In this document: piece after piece, positions 34,081 to 44,680 of the stretch
Position numbering within the stretch: position 1 is the first letter of the stretch
Layout: every line of letters starts with the position of its first letter
Source: Podospora pseudocomata
Taxonomy: Eukaryota > Ascomycota > Sordariomycetes > Sordariales > Podosporaceae
Direction of reading: 5' to 3'
Assembly (NCBI RefSeq): GCF_035222375.1
Contig: NC_085891.1
Coordinates: forward strand, 1,736,001-1,800,000
Length of the DNA stretch: 64,000 nt
Translations under genes and position numbers: made by a program
The notes under the pieces: generated by a model
What the model was told of the DNA's origin: nothing
The model's database searches: none
Seen by the model: the letters and a program-made list of their open reading frames with translations, nothing else

Positions 34081-35060
34081 ATGGCTGTTCCCGGCACTCA
34101 GATGTAAGTCGAGAGAATTCCCGTCGTTTAAACCATCTTCAATTCGGCCATATTCGACGGCAGAGAGAGAGAGAGAGGGAGAGAGTCTGGAGGAGGGGAA
34201 TCTGGAGATGGACGGCTTTCTGAAAACTCTCGAGGAGGCTTCATGGGCAAAGCTCAAAAATTGGGAACAATGGCTGACTTGTCTGTGTCTGCAGCTCCAA
34301 GCGGAGAAAGTTCGTCGCTGACGGTGTCTTCTACGCCGAGTTGAACGAGTTCTTCCAGCGCGAGTTGGCCGAGGAGGGCTACTCCGGCGTCGAGGTCCGC
34401 GTCACTCCCACCGTTACCGACATCATCATCCGCGCCACCCACACCCAGGAGGTTCTCGGTGAGCAGGGTCGTCGCATCCGCGAGCTCACCTCCCTCATCC
34501 AGAAGCGCTTCAAGTTCCCCGAAAACTCGGTCTCCCTCTACGCCGCCAAGGTCCAGAACCGTGGTCTCTCCGCCGTCGCTCAGTGCGAGTCCCTTCGCTA
34601 CAAGCTCCTCAACGGTCTTGCCGTTCGCCGTGCTTGCTATGGTGTCCTCCGCTTCATCATGGAGTCCGGCGCCAAGGGCTGCGAGGTCGTCGTTTCCGGC
34701 AAGCTCCGCGCTGCTCGCGCCAAGTCCATGAAGTTTACGGACGGCTTCATGATCCACTCCGGTCAGCCCGCTAAGGACTTCATCGACAGCGCCACCCGCC
34801 ACGTTCTCCTCCGCCAGGGTGTCCTTGGTATCAAGGTCAAGATCATGCGCGGCTCTGACCCCGAGGGCAAGGCCGGCCCCCAGAAGTCTCTCCCCGACGC
34901 CGTCACCATCATCGACCCCAAGGAGGAGACCCCCGTCGTTCAGCCTATGAGCCAGGACTACGGTGCTAAGGCCGCTGCTGCCCAGGCTGCTGCTGAGGCT
35001 GCCCGCCAGGAGGAGCAGGCTGGTGCTGAGGAAGAGGCTGCCCCTGCCGCTGAGCAATAG
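34081..35060 (+). CDS. RPS3: 40S ribosomal protein S3 (uS3)
   Basis: Small-subunit ribosomal protein at the mRNA entry channel. Exons 34081-34103 and 34295-35060 give 262 aa. The spliced start [20 protein letters not shown] is canonical. A type II KH domain follows ([20 protein letters not shown]), then the C-terminal S3 domain with [18 protein letters not shown]. The tail is Ala/Glu-rich, as in other fungi. The single intron comes after codon 7 and is 191 nt, the longest in the window; first introns close to the ATG are typical of fungal ribosomal protein genes. Codon use is strongly C-ending, as expected for high expression. Confidence 0.98.
34162..34187. repeat. (GA)n run inside the RPS3 intron
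   Basis: GA dinucleotide run with one GG interruption in the middle of the 191-nt RPS3 intron. Confidence 0.75.
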
Positions 35061-36179
35061 GATGCTCGCGGTAGAGGTGCTGGACAATCTCCCAAGATAC
35101 CTCAGTCCTACGTCGATCTGGGTGCTGAGCCTGCGCCCAACAACAGCGATGACTGGTAAATCGGAAAAGGGAGCGTTGTGGCAGGGATGAGGAGATCTTT
35201 CTTTTGGGCGCGCCACACGCTCATCGGTATGGTTGCAGGAATGGGTTTACGGCGTCAACTTTGAGCATATTGCATTGAGTCTGCAAAAGGGAAAACGGAC
35301 GGGTTGTTGCTTTATGGAGGGGTGGCTTTGTAACTATCTACAGAACCCATGGACAAGGGCAGCAACGTCAAGATGATCCTGATAACACACCGGGAATAGA
35401 CCTCCTGAACAAAGTGAACGGGCTCTCTTGTGTGACATGCCGGTGGTGAAGGGCGCCAGATGTATTTTGTTTTAACAATGTGATACCACTTGTTTTCTTT
35501 GCCTCGATGATATCTGGGTGGATGGCTCTGGACGTTGGTACACTAAACCAACCACACGACTATTTTCCATTCCCACCAACCCGTTTTTGCCAGCCAGCTT
35601 TGGCTGGCGATTTTCTAAAGAATAATGTATGCAATGATATCGTAAGCATATAGGAAGCTTCAATCTGGTGCGACAAAGACAATATTCTCGACACATCACA
35701 TACCAGAACACCACACTGTAGGCCACCACCCTTTTATCCCCGCCCTCTGTACCGATAGCATGGCATGGTATATATTGCACCTGAAGATATCCATCAACAG
35801 TTAACAGTCAACTTTCACACAACCAGAAAAAAACCGAGGGAGCCTTAAAAAAAAAAAAAGAAAAAAGTAGATCAAAAAGCTTTGTTGTTAAAACATTGAA
35901 TAACCCACCCAACCTCCCGGTAACCCACCCATTGAACAAAGATATCCATTAACAGAATATTTCCCATTGATTTATGCACCCTCAAACGCCATTTTGTGAC
36001 GCCCCCCTTTCCCCTCTCCCGTCCCCAAGAAAAAGCCACCATATATATATCTCTCTCTTCAAAGATCCAATGAATGCCACAAGAGACAACTGTGTGATAA
36101 TAATAGCAGCAAACCATGTAGTAAAAATACATCCCAAAGAAAAAGCAAATCCCCCCCCCTCCTCCAACCCCCATCATCA
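35061..36179. other. Convergent 3' region, RPS3 / NIPA-like
   Basis: No gene. It holds an A run near 35850-35862, a perfect hairpin at 35589-35608, and C-rich sequence before the NIPA stop codon. Confidence 0.6.
35589..35608. repeat. Perfect 8-bp inverted repeat, 4-nt loop
   Basis: GCCAGCCA, loop GCTT, TGGCTGGC: a GC-rich perfect stem between two converging genes. Confidence 0.7.
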
Positions 36180-37902
36180 TCATCTATCCCCCGACTTCCT
36201 ACTCTGCAGCTCTATTGACTCGTTATACGCATTCCCCGCCGTCAAATGCGTCCCGTGACTCCCACTCCCGCCGTTTGGTCTCCCATTCGTTTGCTGTTGG
36301 GAAAAACTCGAAATCATGGGAGAGCGCGGGTCCACGTCGTCGTCTGTGTCGTCTGCCAAGTCGTGAAGACCAAGCCCGGCCTCCTCGTCGTAGGCCCGGA
36401 TGAGACCGTCACGATCACCGCCCGTGCGGCTGCCGACGCTCATCCGGTGGGATTGGGAACGGCGGGCTTCCATGCTCATTCTTGTCTGGATGCTAGAAAT
36501 CATGTCGGTTCCCGTCGAGTCGCCGCCGCTTCTGCGGGCCAACGTCTTAGTGCCTGAGGGGTCAGTTCGGCTGAGGTTGAGGAGGTAGACCCCCGTGAAT
36601 GTGACGAGGAAGCCGCAGAGGAGGGAGAGAGTGTTGACTGTGTCGGTTGTGTTGAAACCTTGAAAGAGGATGAAGGAGGCAATAAGAGTTGCCGTCGTGA
36701 AAGTGACATAGTAGAGGGGGTTAACACTAGTCAATGTTAGCGATAGTCTCAAGGCTGCCGCATGACTAGCGAGGCTTACATGTTGGTAGGGAACTGGCTC
36801 AGAGCCTTGTTAAAGTAGTTCATCTGGGTAAGGATACAAACCACAGTAATGATCATAAAGACATAAGTCGACGGGTGGCTGAACTGGTTGTGCCCCGCAA
36901 AGGTCAACTTGAGGGCAATGCCAAATGCCTTGACGGCCATGACCGAGATGGATCCAACAGTCGAGCAAATGCTCAGATAGACAAGAGGATTCTTCTTGCC
37001 GTGGATCGGCCCAACCTTGTAGATCATAATCGTCGCGAAAATGCAGACGAACAGCGAGTAGAACAAGAAGCCTATACCTGGTCAGCCACATCTTCCTGGA
37101 GCATGTCCCGGCAGCCAATGTTGGTTCATACCTGGCTGAATCGCATATTCGAGAATCTGGTCAATAGTCTGAATATCCTCGTCAGGGGACGCATGCAGCA
37201 CAATAATGACAGCTCCGATCAGACAGAGGGCGCTCCCCAGCTTGCCCAACGTCCCCAACTCCTCATTGAGCACGTATGACCCCACCACAGCTCCCACTAA
37301 CACCGACAGCGCTCCAAGAGGGGTGACGAGGATGGCCGGCGCAAAAGCGTAAGCTGCAAAGTTGAAGATTTCGCCCAAAACCACTGTATGCTTCGTCAGC
37401 GCGCGCAGTTCCCTCGAGATCCAGGGAGGAAAATGTCCATACAGCAAACAATGCCTGCCCACCACATTGGGTTCTTCAAGTAAACGAACCCATCACCTTC
37501 AAACCCATGCCTTTCTTCTGCTTGCATCAATCCCTATAACAGCCGGTCACCAGGTCAGCATTCTTCCTTTCGTCCCGTATGGCGTGGCCTGTGGGCATAT
37601 GCTTGGTGTGTAACATGAGGGGGCTGGCTGTCGAGCTGGGAGGCCGTACCTTTTTGGTGATGACGAAGCTGATACCTGTCCACGACCAGAGTTAGCCCCA
37701 ATCGCTCTCCCGGGTCCTCGAGATCAGTGAATATGCGCATACCTATTGCTAAACTCGAGCTCATGGCCAAGGCCAGGCCGATATATCTAAAAGACAGAAA
37801 ACCACAGCGTCAGTTGCGATGCGCCACCAGGGCTGAGCCCCCAAGACCTGCAAAACAGGCTGCAAAGAAAAGGGCAGCAGCATACTTCTCCTCCAACATC
37901 AT
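36180..37902 (-). CDS. NIPA-type magnesium transporter (DUF803)
   Basis: Polytopic membrane protein of the NIPA/SPBC magnesium-transporter family. Seven exons: 37902-37886, 37786-37743, 37675-37650, 37533-37443, 37383-37132, 37077-36780 and 36726-36180, 424 aa; six introns of 53-116 nt, all in frame. Splicing gives the family start MMLEEKYIGLALAMSSS, then ISFVITKKGLMQAE, NFAAYAFAPAILVTPLGALSVLVGA, LHASPDEDIQTIDQI and IVNPLYYVTFTTATLIASFILF. About nine transmembrane helices are visible. The C-terminal 120 residues are a cytosolic Ser/Arg/Asp-rich tail. Exons 1 and 3 are only 17 and 26 nt. The second in-frame ATG (37899) would remove one residue only. Confidence 0.94.
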
Positions 37903-40812
37903 CTTGAAAGCAATACAAAGAAAACGAGCGCGACGGCAGCAACGAGAACGCGCTGCCTGTGTTCTTGTTCTTGTTGTTGTTGTTGTTGTTGTTGTGGCGG
38001 TGGTGGTTGCTGCGAACCGGAGCCGGAGCTACACTGTCGAGGTTTCTAGGAGGGGCAAGCAAGCAGCCGCTCTCTCTCGCGCCGGGCGAGGGTCTGCAAA
38101 AAAAAAAAAAAAGCGAAAGAAAGAAGAACAAGAAAAATATCAAGCTTCTGGCCGTCTGCTATGCATTCGGTATATCTTTTCCAATACTAATTGAGAGCTT
38201 GGAGCGCAATCCGTTTTCCGTGTGATGTTTTTTTCCCCTGCTCGGTCGAAAGTATGCAACGGTTTTCGTCTCGTCTGATGAGGACACAGGTGGCTCGTGG
38301 GTGCGCTCGTGGCTCGGCGGCGGCGGCGGGCGGAGGAGGGCCGTAATAGTTAAGCAAGCGTTACCTAGGGTTGGATATGCGCTGGGGCTGCTTAGGTTCG
38401 TGTTGTTGCCGTCTGTGGTGTTTCCCCAGTGATATCGCTGACCCAAGGGAATTTGTCCAGACACCAGATCAGAGTTCCGTTTGTGTGGTGTGTGTTTACT
38501 TGGTAGCGCAAACGAATGTGTTCTGATAGAGCATGGAGAGAAGTGTTGCTGGTAAGTTTCATTCGAGGCCCCCTGCTGCGGTGGTGTCGAACAGCAAAGT
38601 CTGGGGACGGGCTGGTTTCAAGAAACCTCAACCAACCCCTGCTCGAGAAATTCTGGACCCCTGGGGCCTGCACGCCTGACAGGGTCACGACACACAGTGC
38701 GCCGTGGCTGTTTTTGGTTGTGGCTGGCCTGCTGAAGTTTGGGTCGAGGGCGGCTCACAAAGGACGGGACAAGAGAGGACACGAGGCGGCCGCGCCACAC
38801 ACGAGCAGTTCTCCCATCCTTTCAACGCTCTTTTCCTATCAGCTCTAATTTGAGGCTTGAAGATTGAAGAAAATCCTAGATTAGAACGTAGCTTCCTATC
38901 TCGATATGTCCCCCTACCAAACTATCAATCACCTGCCACCAGTACCAAGACCCAAGTACGGCCCCTTCATCTCAGGGTTCTCTTCAACAAAAAAAACTAT
39001 AAATTGTCCCCCTTCCCCCCATCCCCCGCAGAGCTTGCAAGTTATTACAGCGTCGTCAGCAGCTGGAAATGAACCCACCAGTGTCCGTGGGCTCATGGAA
39101 TCCCAGCAATATCACGCCGTTGAAATCCACATGCCTGCAGACGTCTAAATACATAACTGCCCTCAAAGTCCGTCCTACACATACAACCCCGTCTACAATG
39201 TAGATCTCTCTCTCCTGCCAGATCTCAGGGATTCGCGATGCCCACAGGGGATGACATCGAACCAGACAAAGAAACAGACAGACCTAAGAACCTCGGGACG
39301 CACAGGTCAAGGTACCAAACACCCAAACTCCCCCGACCTCCCCTCACATCAACCCCCTCCCCTGAAGTTTGCAGATCCCCGTACTCTGTACCTCCATAAC
39401 GTAAGCTTTCCATTGTAGAGTGCCACAAGGTCAGCTTTCTGGAAGAGTTTATCCATCTTACTCTGTCCATTACTGTAGGACATGCTCATGCAATTTACAT
39501 AGGATGTTATTAGCGAAGCAATCACACCTCAAATAATATAGGTTTCACAACAAATCCGTAGCATCTTCAAATACCACATCTGCTCATCATAGCTCACGTC
39601 TGTGCGATCAAACCAGGTAAGCTCCTGTAACTCTCCCAAGAGTCACAGCCAAGCTCCCTCTACTCATGTACCTAACATGTTCCAGCACATCCGAACCCTG
39701 AAAATCGTGGCAGTGCAAACAAGAAAACTGGGTACCTCAATCAGCTTATTCGTCTTGGGTTTTCCCTTCGAAGTACCTCAACGTCCGCCCTTCCCGGTGC
39801 CAGACTGCTGGTGCCTTTCTCTCTTCACCTCTCTTTACAATAATTCGGGCAACTCTTCTCAATTCGTACATTGCTACACAACACGCCATCAACACTCTCC
39901 TCTCCTCCTATCTCTCAGGATCAAGTCAACAATCTGGACTCAGGGCAAAAGCTTCCTATAATCGTCAAAAGAAGATCGAAAATCAGAAGTGACAAAAAGC
40001 CAAAAGGGTGACAGTGAGAACTGAGAAAGAAAAAAAAAAGAAGAGATCCCCAGTGCCCACCCTTTTTTCCCTTCCACCACTCTGAAATCCACCTTACTTT
40101 TGTCAAAAACCAGAAAACCCCCCACCCATCCTCCAAATCGTCATCCCCCAAGTGACTCTCAACTAGCTACGTCAACTACCGAACTCAGCTAGATAGCCCC
40201 TTGCCGTGAGAAGCTGGGTCTATCTCTGAAACTAACAGACCCCCAGTTGAGATGGACAAGAAAGAAAGAAAAACCCGAAGCCTGCCTCCAATGATTGATT
40301 CCAAAAGCTAACGCCATGATAAGCCTGCTGAAAGCTAGCTCTAGCCGTTGATAAGCCCCCCTGGCCCATCCCATCCCCAGCCAATGCAGAAGTTTTGCCC
40401 ATCCATGGTAGTTTTACAGATAAATGCTGGGTATAAAATTGCAATGCTGTGGCCTGCATGCGGTAACGTCGATTCAGCCCAAGGCTGAAAGTTGTTTGAT
40501 TAATGATATTGCGTTGCTGCGCAAGTAATGAGTGACCGTGCTGGCCCACGCAGATGCAAAAAGATCGCAAAAATGATGTAATTTCGGCAGAACTTCGCAA
40601 TCGTGATACCGTCGTCATCCTCTTCGATGTGTTGCCGAAAACTTACCTGGGCATTTCACAATACGAGCTGTCGATGATTGGCCGAAATGAGTACCTTCGA
40701 AAACAAAAACGGGACGGGGTCAGAACCTTTTCCTTCGAAGAAAGATGTCGCGGCTGAACTACAACCGTATCTCAGAGATATGGGCAAGAAAAACCTGTAC
40801 AGAGCCCGCCGA
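37903..40812. other. 2.9-kb stretch without a supportable gene
   Basis: Upstream of the NIPA-like gene and downstream of the acidic-protein gene. The NIPA-proximal 600 bp contains a TTG run (37970-37995), an A run (38098-38112) and GC-rich sequence that fit a leader and promoter. The frames present are short and unremarkable. Confidence 0.55.
37970..37995. repeat. (TTG)n / (CAA)n run
   Basis: Trinucleotide run about 70 bp upstream of the NIPA start codon. On the transcribed (minus) sense it is CAA-rich, and such runs are frequent in fungal 5' leaders. Confidence 0.8.
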
Positions 40813-43695
40813 TTATGTCCGACGACGCTTGTGATCTATCCGTATGTAAGTATGAGCACGTCGTATTGGGGCAAGGTGGGAACGCATACCGGATTCCTCA
40901 GCGAGGCTCTCTGCATCGTCAGTTCTGTATCGTTTTCCAGTGGGGCTCGACGGAGCAAGGTCAAGGTCAGGCTGCGGTTCAAATGTGATGTCTCCTTCCG
41001 CCTCGTCATGCACCTCTTCGTACTCATCCCCATCATTGCCCCAGTCAATTTCATCACCATCTTCCACTGGGGCCGCTACGGAGTGCGGCGCGCTGTTATC
41101 TGGCGTGAAAGAATCATCTGCCCCATCGTTCTCGTCATAGTCAATTTCGTTGCCGTTCATGGTCGTGCTCGTATGATCGGACGCTGTGTCTCCTGTTGCT
41201 GATGCAGACGGCCCCTGTTGCGGATCTTTACTCACAGTGGGGGACATGCCCCGAGAGACTTGTGAAATCTCAGCCTGCCAGTCCGTTTCCAGAGCGTCTT
41301 CATTGTTATCGGCTGCGGTGTTGGTAACCTCGGGCACGCCGTTCAGTATTTCTCCGCCTTGACCGCCGTCGCCTTCTTGCTCGTCGATTGTTGAGAGGCC
41401 GCCGTCCTGGTCAAAAGCGAGGAGAAGATCGTTATCTTGAAAGCGAGGAATGTTAGCGTCGCTGTAGTGACCAAAACTGATGCTTATCTGCGAACTGGCG
41501 CGAGAGTGAGACGTAAAGAAATTGTTGGTCAATGGCGATGCCGCGTCCAACATATTCAAGCCCTCTTCCTCCACGTTGTCCTCGTCATCAGAATAATCGA
41601 TGATGTACTCTTCATCGACGGTAAAGCTTGACGAACCCAGCTCAGATGTCGCTCTGGACCCAAGTTGAGTTCCGCTTGCACCCTCCAGCTCGCAAGGTTC
41701 GTCATCATCATCATAATCTATGTCAAATTCAACTTCGGGGGTGGCGAGCTGCGACGCCCTGGTCGAACTGGTACTGGACAAAAGCAGATTGTTGGTGGGG
41801 TGTAAAGAAAAAGGGGGTTTACCATTTGAACCTGTTGTCAGTTCAAACACACCATTGCTGGTGAGTTGAGCCTGCTCAGTTGTTTCCAGCTCTGTGATGA
41901 CATCGAAGGCCTCAACGGCGTCCTTCATCTCCTGTTCATCCACATCGACATCGACCGACTCGTAGAAAACCTGTTCTTGAGGAAAGTCCGAGGTATTGGA
42001 ATCCTCAGCGTGCACAGTCTCGAGGGTTACTTGATATACAACCTGATCATCATGGTCTGGCTGCCCTTCAGCTGCTAGCTCTGGCGATTGGGAGTGTGTG
42101 CTGGAGATGGCGGCATCTTCGTTTTGAATGGTAGCGTCGTTCTCAACAGCAGGCGATACGCTAGGATTGCGGCTTTGATCATGGCTAGAAGCGATGCCAT
42201 TGACTGGGGTCTCGTTTTCATAGCTATCATGGGCCGTGTCATCATCCTCGTCAACAAGGAGTTCTTCGTTGACCCATCCGTTCTGATGGTTAGATTCGGT
42301 ATGCTCAGAATGCTCATGGTCAGAGAGCACGCTTCCAGAGCGGCATGGCGATTCGCCGCCATACTTGGCCTCATCAAGAAGTTGTAGGAAGCGCTCTTCG
42401 CAATCGTGCTGGACAATCAACTGCAAAACAGGAACTGAGGCGATGGCTGTGTCTTTTGCCGCCAATGCAGCGTGGCAATCCAGTAGTTCACGGAGTGTCC
42501 GGTTGAGAAACCTTTCACTAGACCTTTCGCCAAACTCGAGGTCCAGAGACTCAAAACTAACCAAGAGGGTATCGGTAGGGGCAATTTCGTTCGCAATGAC
42601 TTGGCGAAGAGAAGAGAGAAACTGTGCAAGGGGCTCATCCATCTTCTTGACATCCGACAGAAAGAAAGCGTCCGGGTCGTCATTTGCAGTCCCAAACAGC
42701 GAGTAGTTGACGTCATTGTAAAAGACCTCAATGTCGGGAACACCATGAAGAGAACTCGCAAGATCTTCGATCGCCTTGTCAACTTCACTGAGGCCGCCTC
42801 TGGGTTCCTCGTCATCATCCATGAGGTAATCCTCGTTGCCATCAGCATGATTTGAGCCGGCCTCATAGTCCATATCGCTGTGGCTGCCCAGTTCAGGAAC
42901 CTTCTCCTTCTCGTCGTCATCATCATCATTATCATCATCATCATGATCAAGCTGGTCGTCAAGATCTTCTTCAACCATAGGTTTCTCTGATTCAATGTTG
43001 TTCAGTGAAACCGCCTGGTCTTCCTGTGCATGGATCTGGGGTTGACCGCTGGAATTATCATGCTGAGGGCTGGGCTGTTCATCTGCTTCATACTCTGGCT
43101 GGTCCTCATGTTGAGGCTCAATCTGGTCCTCGGCTTCATACTCTGGCTCGTCCTCATGCTGAGGCTCAGACTGGTCTTCAGCCTCAAACTCTGGCTCGTC
43201 TCCAAGCTGAGGCTCGGCCTGGTTCTCAGCTTCATACTCCGGTTGGTCCTCATGCAGAGGGTCCAACTCGTCTTCCGCTTGATACTCCGGCTGCTCAGCA
43301 TCTGCGACGGCCAGATCTTGGGCATTCTCGTCAGCCTTGACGACCTCCGTGGTCAAGCTGTACTCTTCTTCGTAGCCGATTTCTTCTTGATACTCCAGGC
43401 CTGTCGCCGCGATCTCATCACCCGCTACTTCGTTCGGGGGGCCTTCATCTTCAGCTGAATTGGTCGCGGCATGCTCCGAGTGAGCTTCTTCTTCGTCGTC
43501 TTCGTAGCCAATCTCGTCAACTTGATCGACTACATTCTTGGTGATTACTGCAGGGGCGTCTTGTTGGTTCTCATCTGCCTGATCATAAACGCCATCCAGC
43601 TGGAAATCAAATCCATCGGCATCAAAATCCGGGACAGCCTCCTGATCTAACTGGCCCAAGGGGCCAGGGTCCACGGCCAGCTCAACCTGGTCCAT
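40813..43695 (-). CDS. Very acidic repeat-containing conserved fungal protein
   Basis: Single long frame from ATG 43695 to TAA 40813, with one probable 54-nt intron (40889-40836) near the end; 942 aa if spliced, 960 if not. It is extremely rich in Asp/Glu/Gln. Residues 134-213 form a tandem 16-residue repeat of the type EDEPEYEAEDQIEPQH. The only segment that looks folded is about residues 305-455, with EVFYNDVNYSLFG, KKMDEPLAQFLSSLRQVI and VPVLQLIVQHDCEERFLQLL. It resembles an uncharacterised domain of filamentous fungi that I cannot name. The spliced C-terminus ends ESDHKRRRT, a basic cluster that could be a nuclear signal. No membrane or signal sequence is seen. Function is unknown; a chromatin or histone-chaperone-like role is only a guess from charge. 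Confidence 0.85.
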   Translation of the reverse strand: MDQVELAVDPGPLGQLDQEAVPDFDADGFDFQLDGVYDQADENQQDAPAVITKNVVDQVDEIGYEDDEEEAHSEHAATNSAEDEGPPNEVAGDEIAATGLEYQEEIGYEEEYSLTTEVVKADENAQDLAVADAEQPEYQAEDELDPLHEDQPEYEAENQAEPQLGDEPEFEAEDQSEPQHEDEPEYEAEDQIEPQHEDQPEYEADEQPSPQHDNSSGQPQIHAQEDQAVSLNNIESEKPMVEEDLDDQLDHDDDDNDDDDDEKEKVPELGSHSDMDYEAGSNHADGNEDYLMDDDEEPRGGLSEVDKAIEDLASSLHGVPDIEVFYNDVNYSLFGTANDDPDAFFLSDVKKMDEPLAQFLSSLRQVIANEIAPTDTLLVSFESLDLEFGERSSERFLNRTLRELLDCHAALAAKDTAIASVPVLQLIVQHDCEERFLQLLDEAKYGGESPCRSGSVLSDHEHSEHTESNHQNGWVNEELLVDEDDDTAHDSYENETPVNGIASSHDQSRNPSVSPAVENDATIQNEDAAISSTHSQSPELAAEGQPDHDDQVVYQVTLETVHAEDSNTSDFPQEQVFYESVDVDVDEQEMKDAVEAFDVITELETTEQAQLTSNGVFELTTGSNGKPPFSLHPTNNLLLSSTSSTRASQLATPEVEFDIDYDDDDEPCELEGASGTQLGSRATSELGSSSFTVDEEYIIDYSDDEDNVEEEGLNMLDAASPLTNNFFTSHSRASSQISISFGHYSDANIPRFQDNDLLLAFDQDGGLSTIDEQEGDGGQGGEILNGVPEVTNTAADNNEDALETDWQAEISQVSRGMSPTVSKDPQQGPSASATGDTASDHTSTTMNGNEIDYDENDGADDSFTPDNSAPHSVAAPVEDGDEIDWGNDGDEYEEVHDEAEGDITFEPQPDLDLAPSSPTGKRYRTDDAESLAEESGMRSHLAPIRRAHTYIRIDHKRRRT
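43057..43296 (-). repeat. Coding minisatellite, 48-bp unit
   Basis: Four full 16-codon units (residues 149-164, 165-180, 181-196 and 197-212) plus a degenerate 15-codon first unit (134-148). Each carries a PE[YF]EAE[DN]Q core. Units differ mostly by Asp/Glu and Tyr/Phe swaps. Confidence 0.85.
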
Positions 43696-44680
43696 GGTGA
43701 GCTGGGTTGGAGATGGGTGATATGTCGAACGCAGCCCGACGCGTAGGCTACGTTTTTGGTTGGTTATGAGCGGCTATTGCCGTGTTGGTTGGTAGAAAGT
43801 ATATGGTGGAAAGCGGTGGGCTTGATACTGAAAATCCGCAGGATTATCGACGACGCCAGTGGCTGGACGTGGGGCTGATGTCGAGTTTACGTTTTTCTCA
43901 CGGCAAACGCCGAAATCGAGCGAGAATGGTTGTACACGCTCAGTCCAGTCGATACGGTAGGACCGGAGGGCTGGAGTGGAAAAGTCGAGGGGCGCGCGGA
44001 ATTCAGGTTACGGTTGATGGTCAACTACTGAGTTTAGGTTGTGGTTTGGGCGAATCCAGCACATGGGCAAGAGCTCCAAGTGGAAATGGAGAAAGTTCTT
44101 GTTCTTGTACAGGGAGCTCCTGAAGAACGGTGGGATGCCGACTTCTGAATTTTTCAGAAGCAGAAGTCGAGAGCGGGTCGAGAGAATTTGCTGTTGAAGT
44201 CAAGAGCGAAATCTTGTGGAATGGATGCAGGCAGGTAGGTCGGGACTTCTTATACTCTGCTGACGCGCGCAGAGGAGAGTAATCGAAAGCGTGTTTGCTG
44301 GAAAAGTGAAAGAGCACTGGAGAAGCGGCGATTCATTTGAATAATCGAGTGGAGGACGGCCCGCATTCAGTTTAGTGGACTGACACCCGTCTGGCAGCCT
44401 GGACCTGGTCCGTGCCCATCCATATATCCTCAGACAGGGGAAAGAGCTTCACTTCACAGTGGTGGCACGGTCAGGGTGGATGCCAGCTGGCAGCCCCTCG
44501 TCAGGTACACCTCAGCTGCCACTGGGTGCTGGAAAGACCACCTATCGACCACAGTTGTATCATTTCCGGGAGGTGAAGCTACAATTGCCAGTAATTAACG
44601 GCTCGACCGACACCGACACCGACACCAACCCGACCTCTCCCAACTGAGTCCCAGCAACCCGTCCAGCTGTTGAATTCAAG
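43696..44680. promoter_or_regulatory. Divergent promoter, acidic protein / RET2
   Basis: About 1 kb between divergent start codons. It holds an ACCGAC hexamer array (44606-44626) 55 bp upstream of the RET2 ATG. No TATA box is obvious. Confidence 0.6.
44606..44626. repeat. ACCGAC hexamer tandem
   Basis: Three and a half units of the hexamer ACCGAC in the RET2 leader. Confidence 0.8.

Noticed and set aside
34254-35216. 320-codon minus-strand frame opposite RPS3
   Set aside because: Antisense shadow caused by C-ending codon bias of a highly expressed gene.
41776-41824. Possible 49-nt GT-AG intron inside the acidic protein
   Set aside because: Removing it shifts the reading frame; the unspliced frame is continuous.
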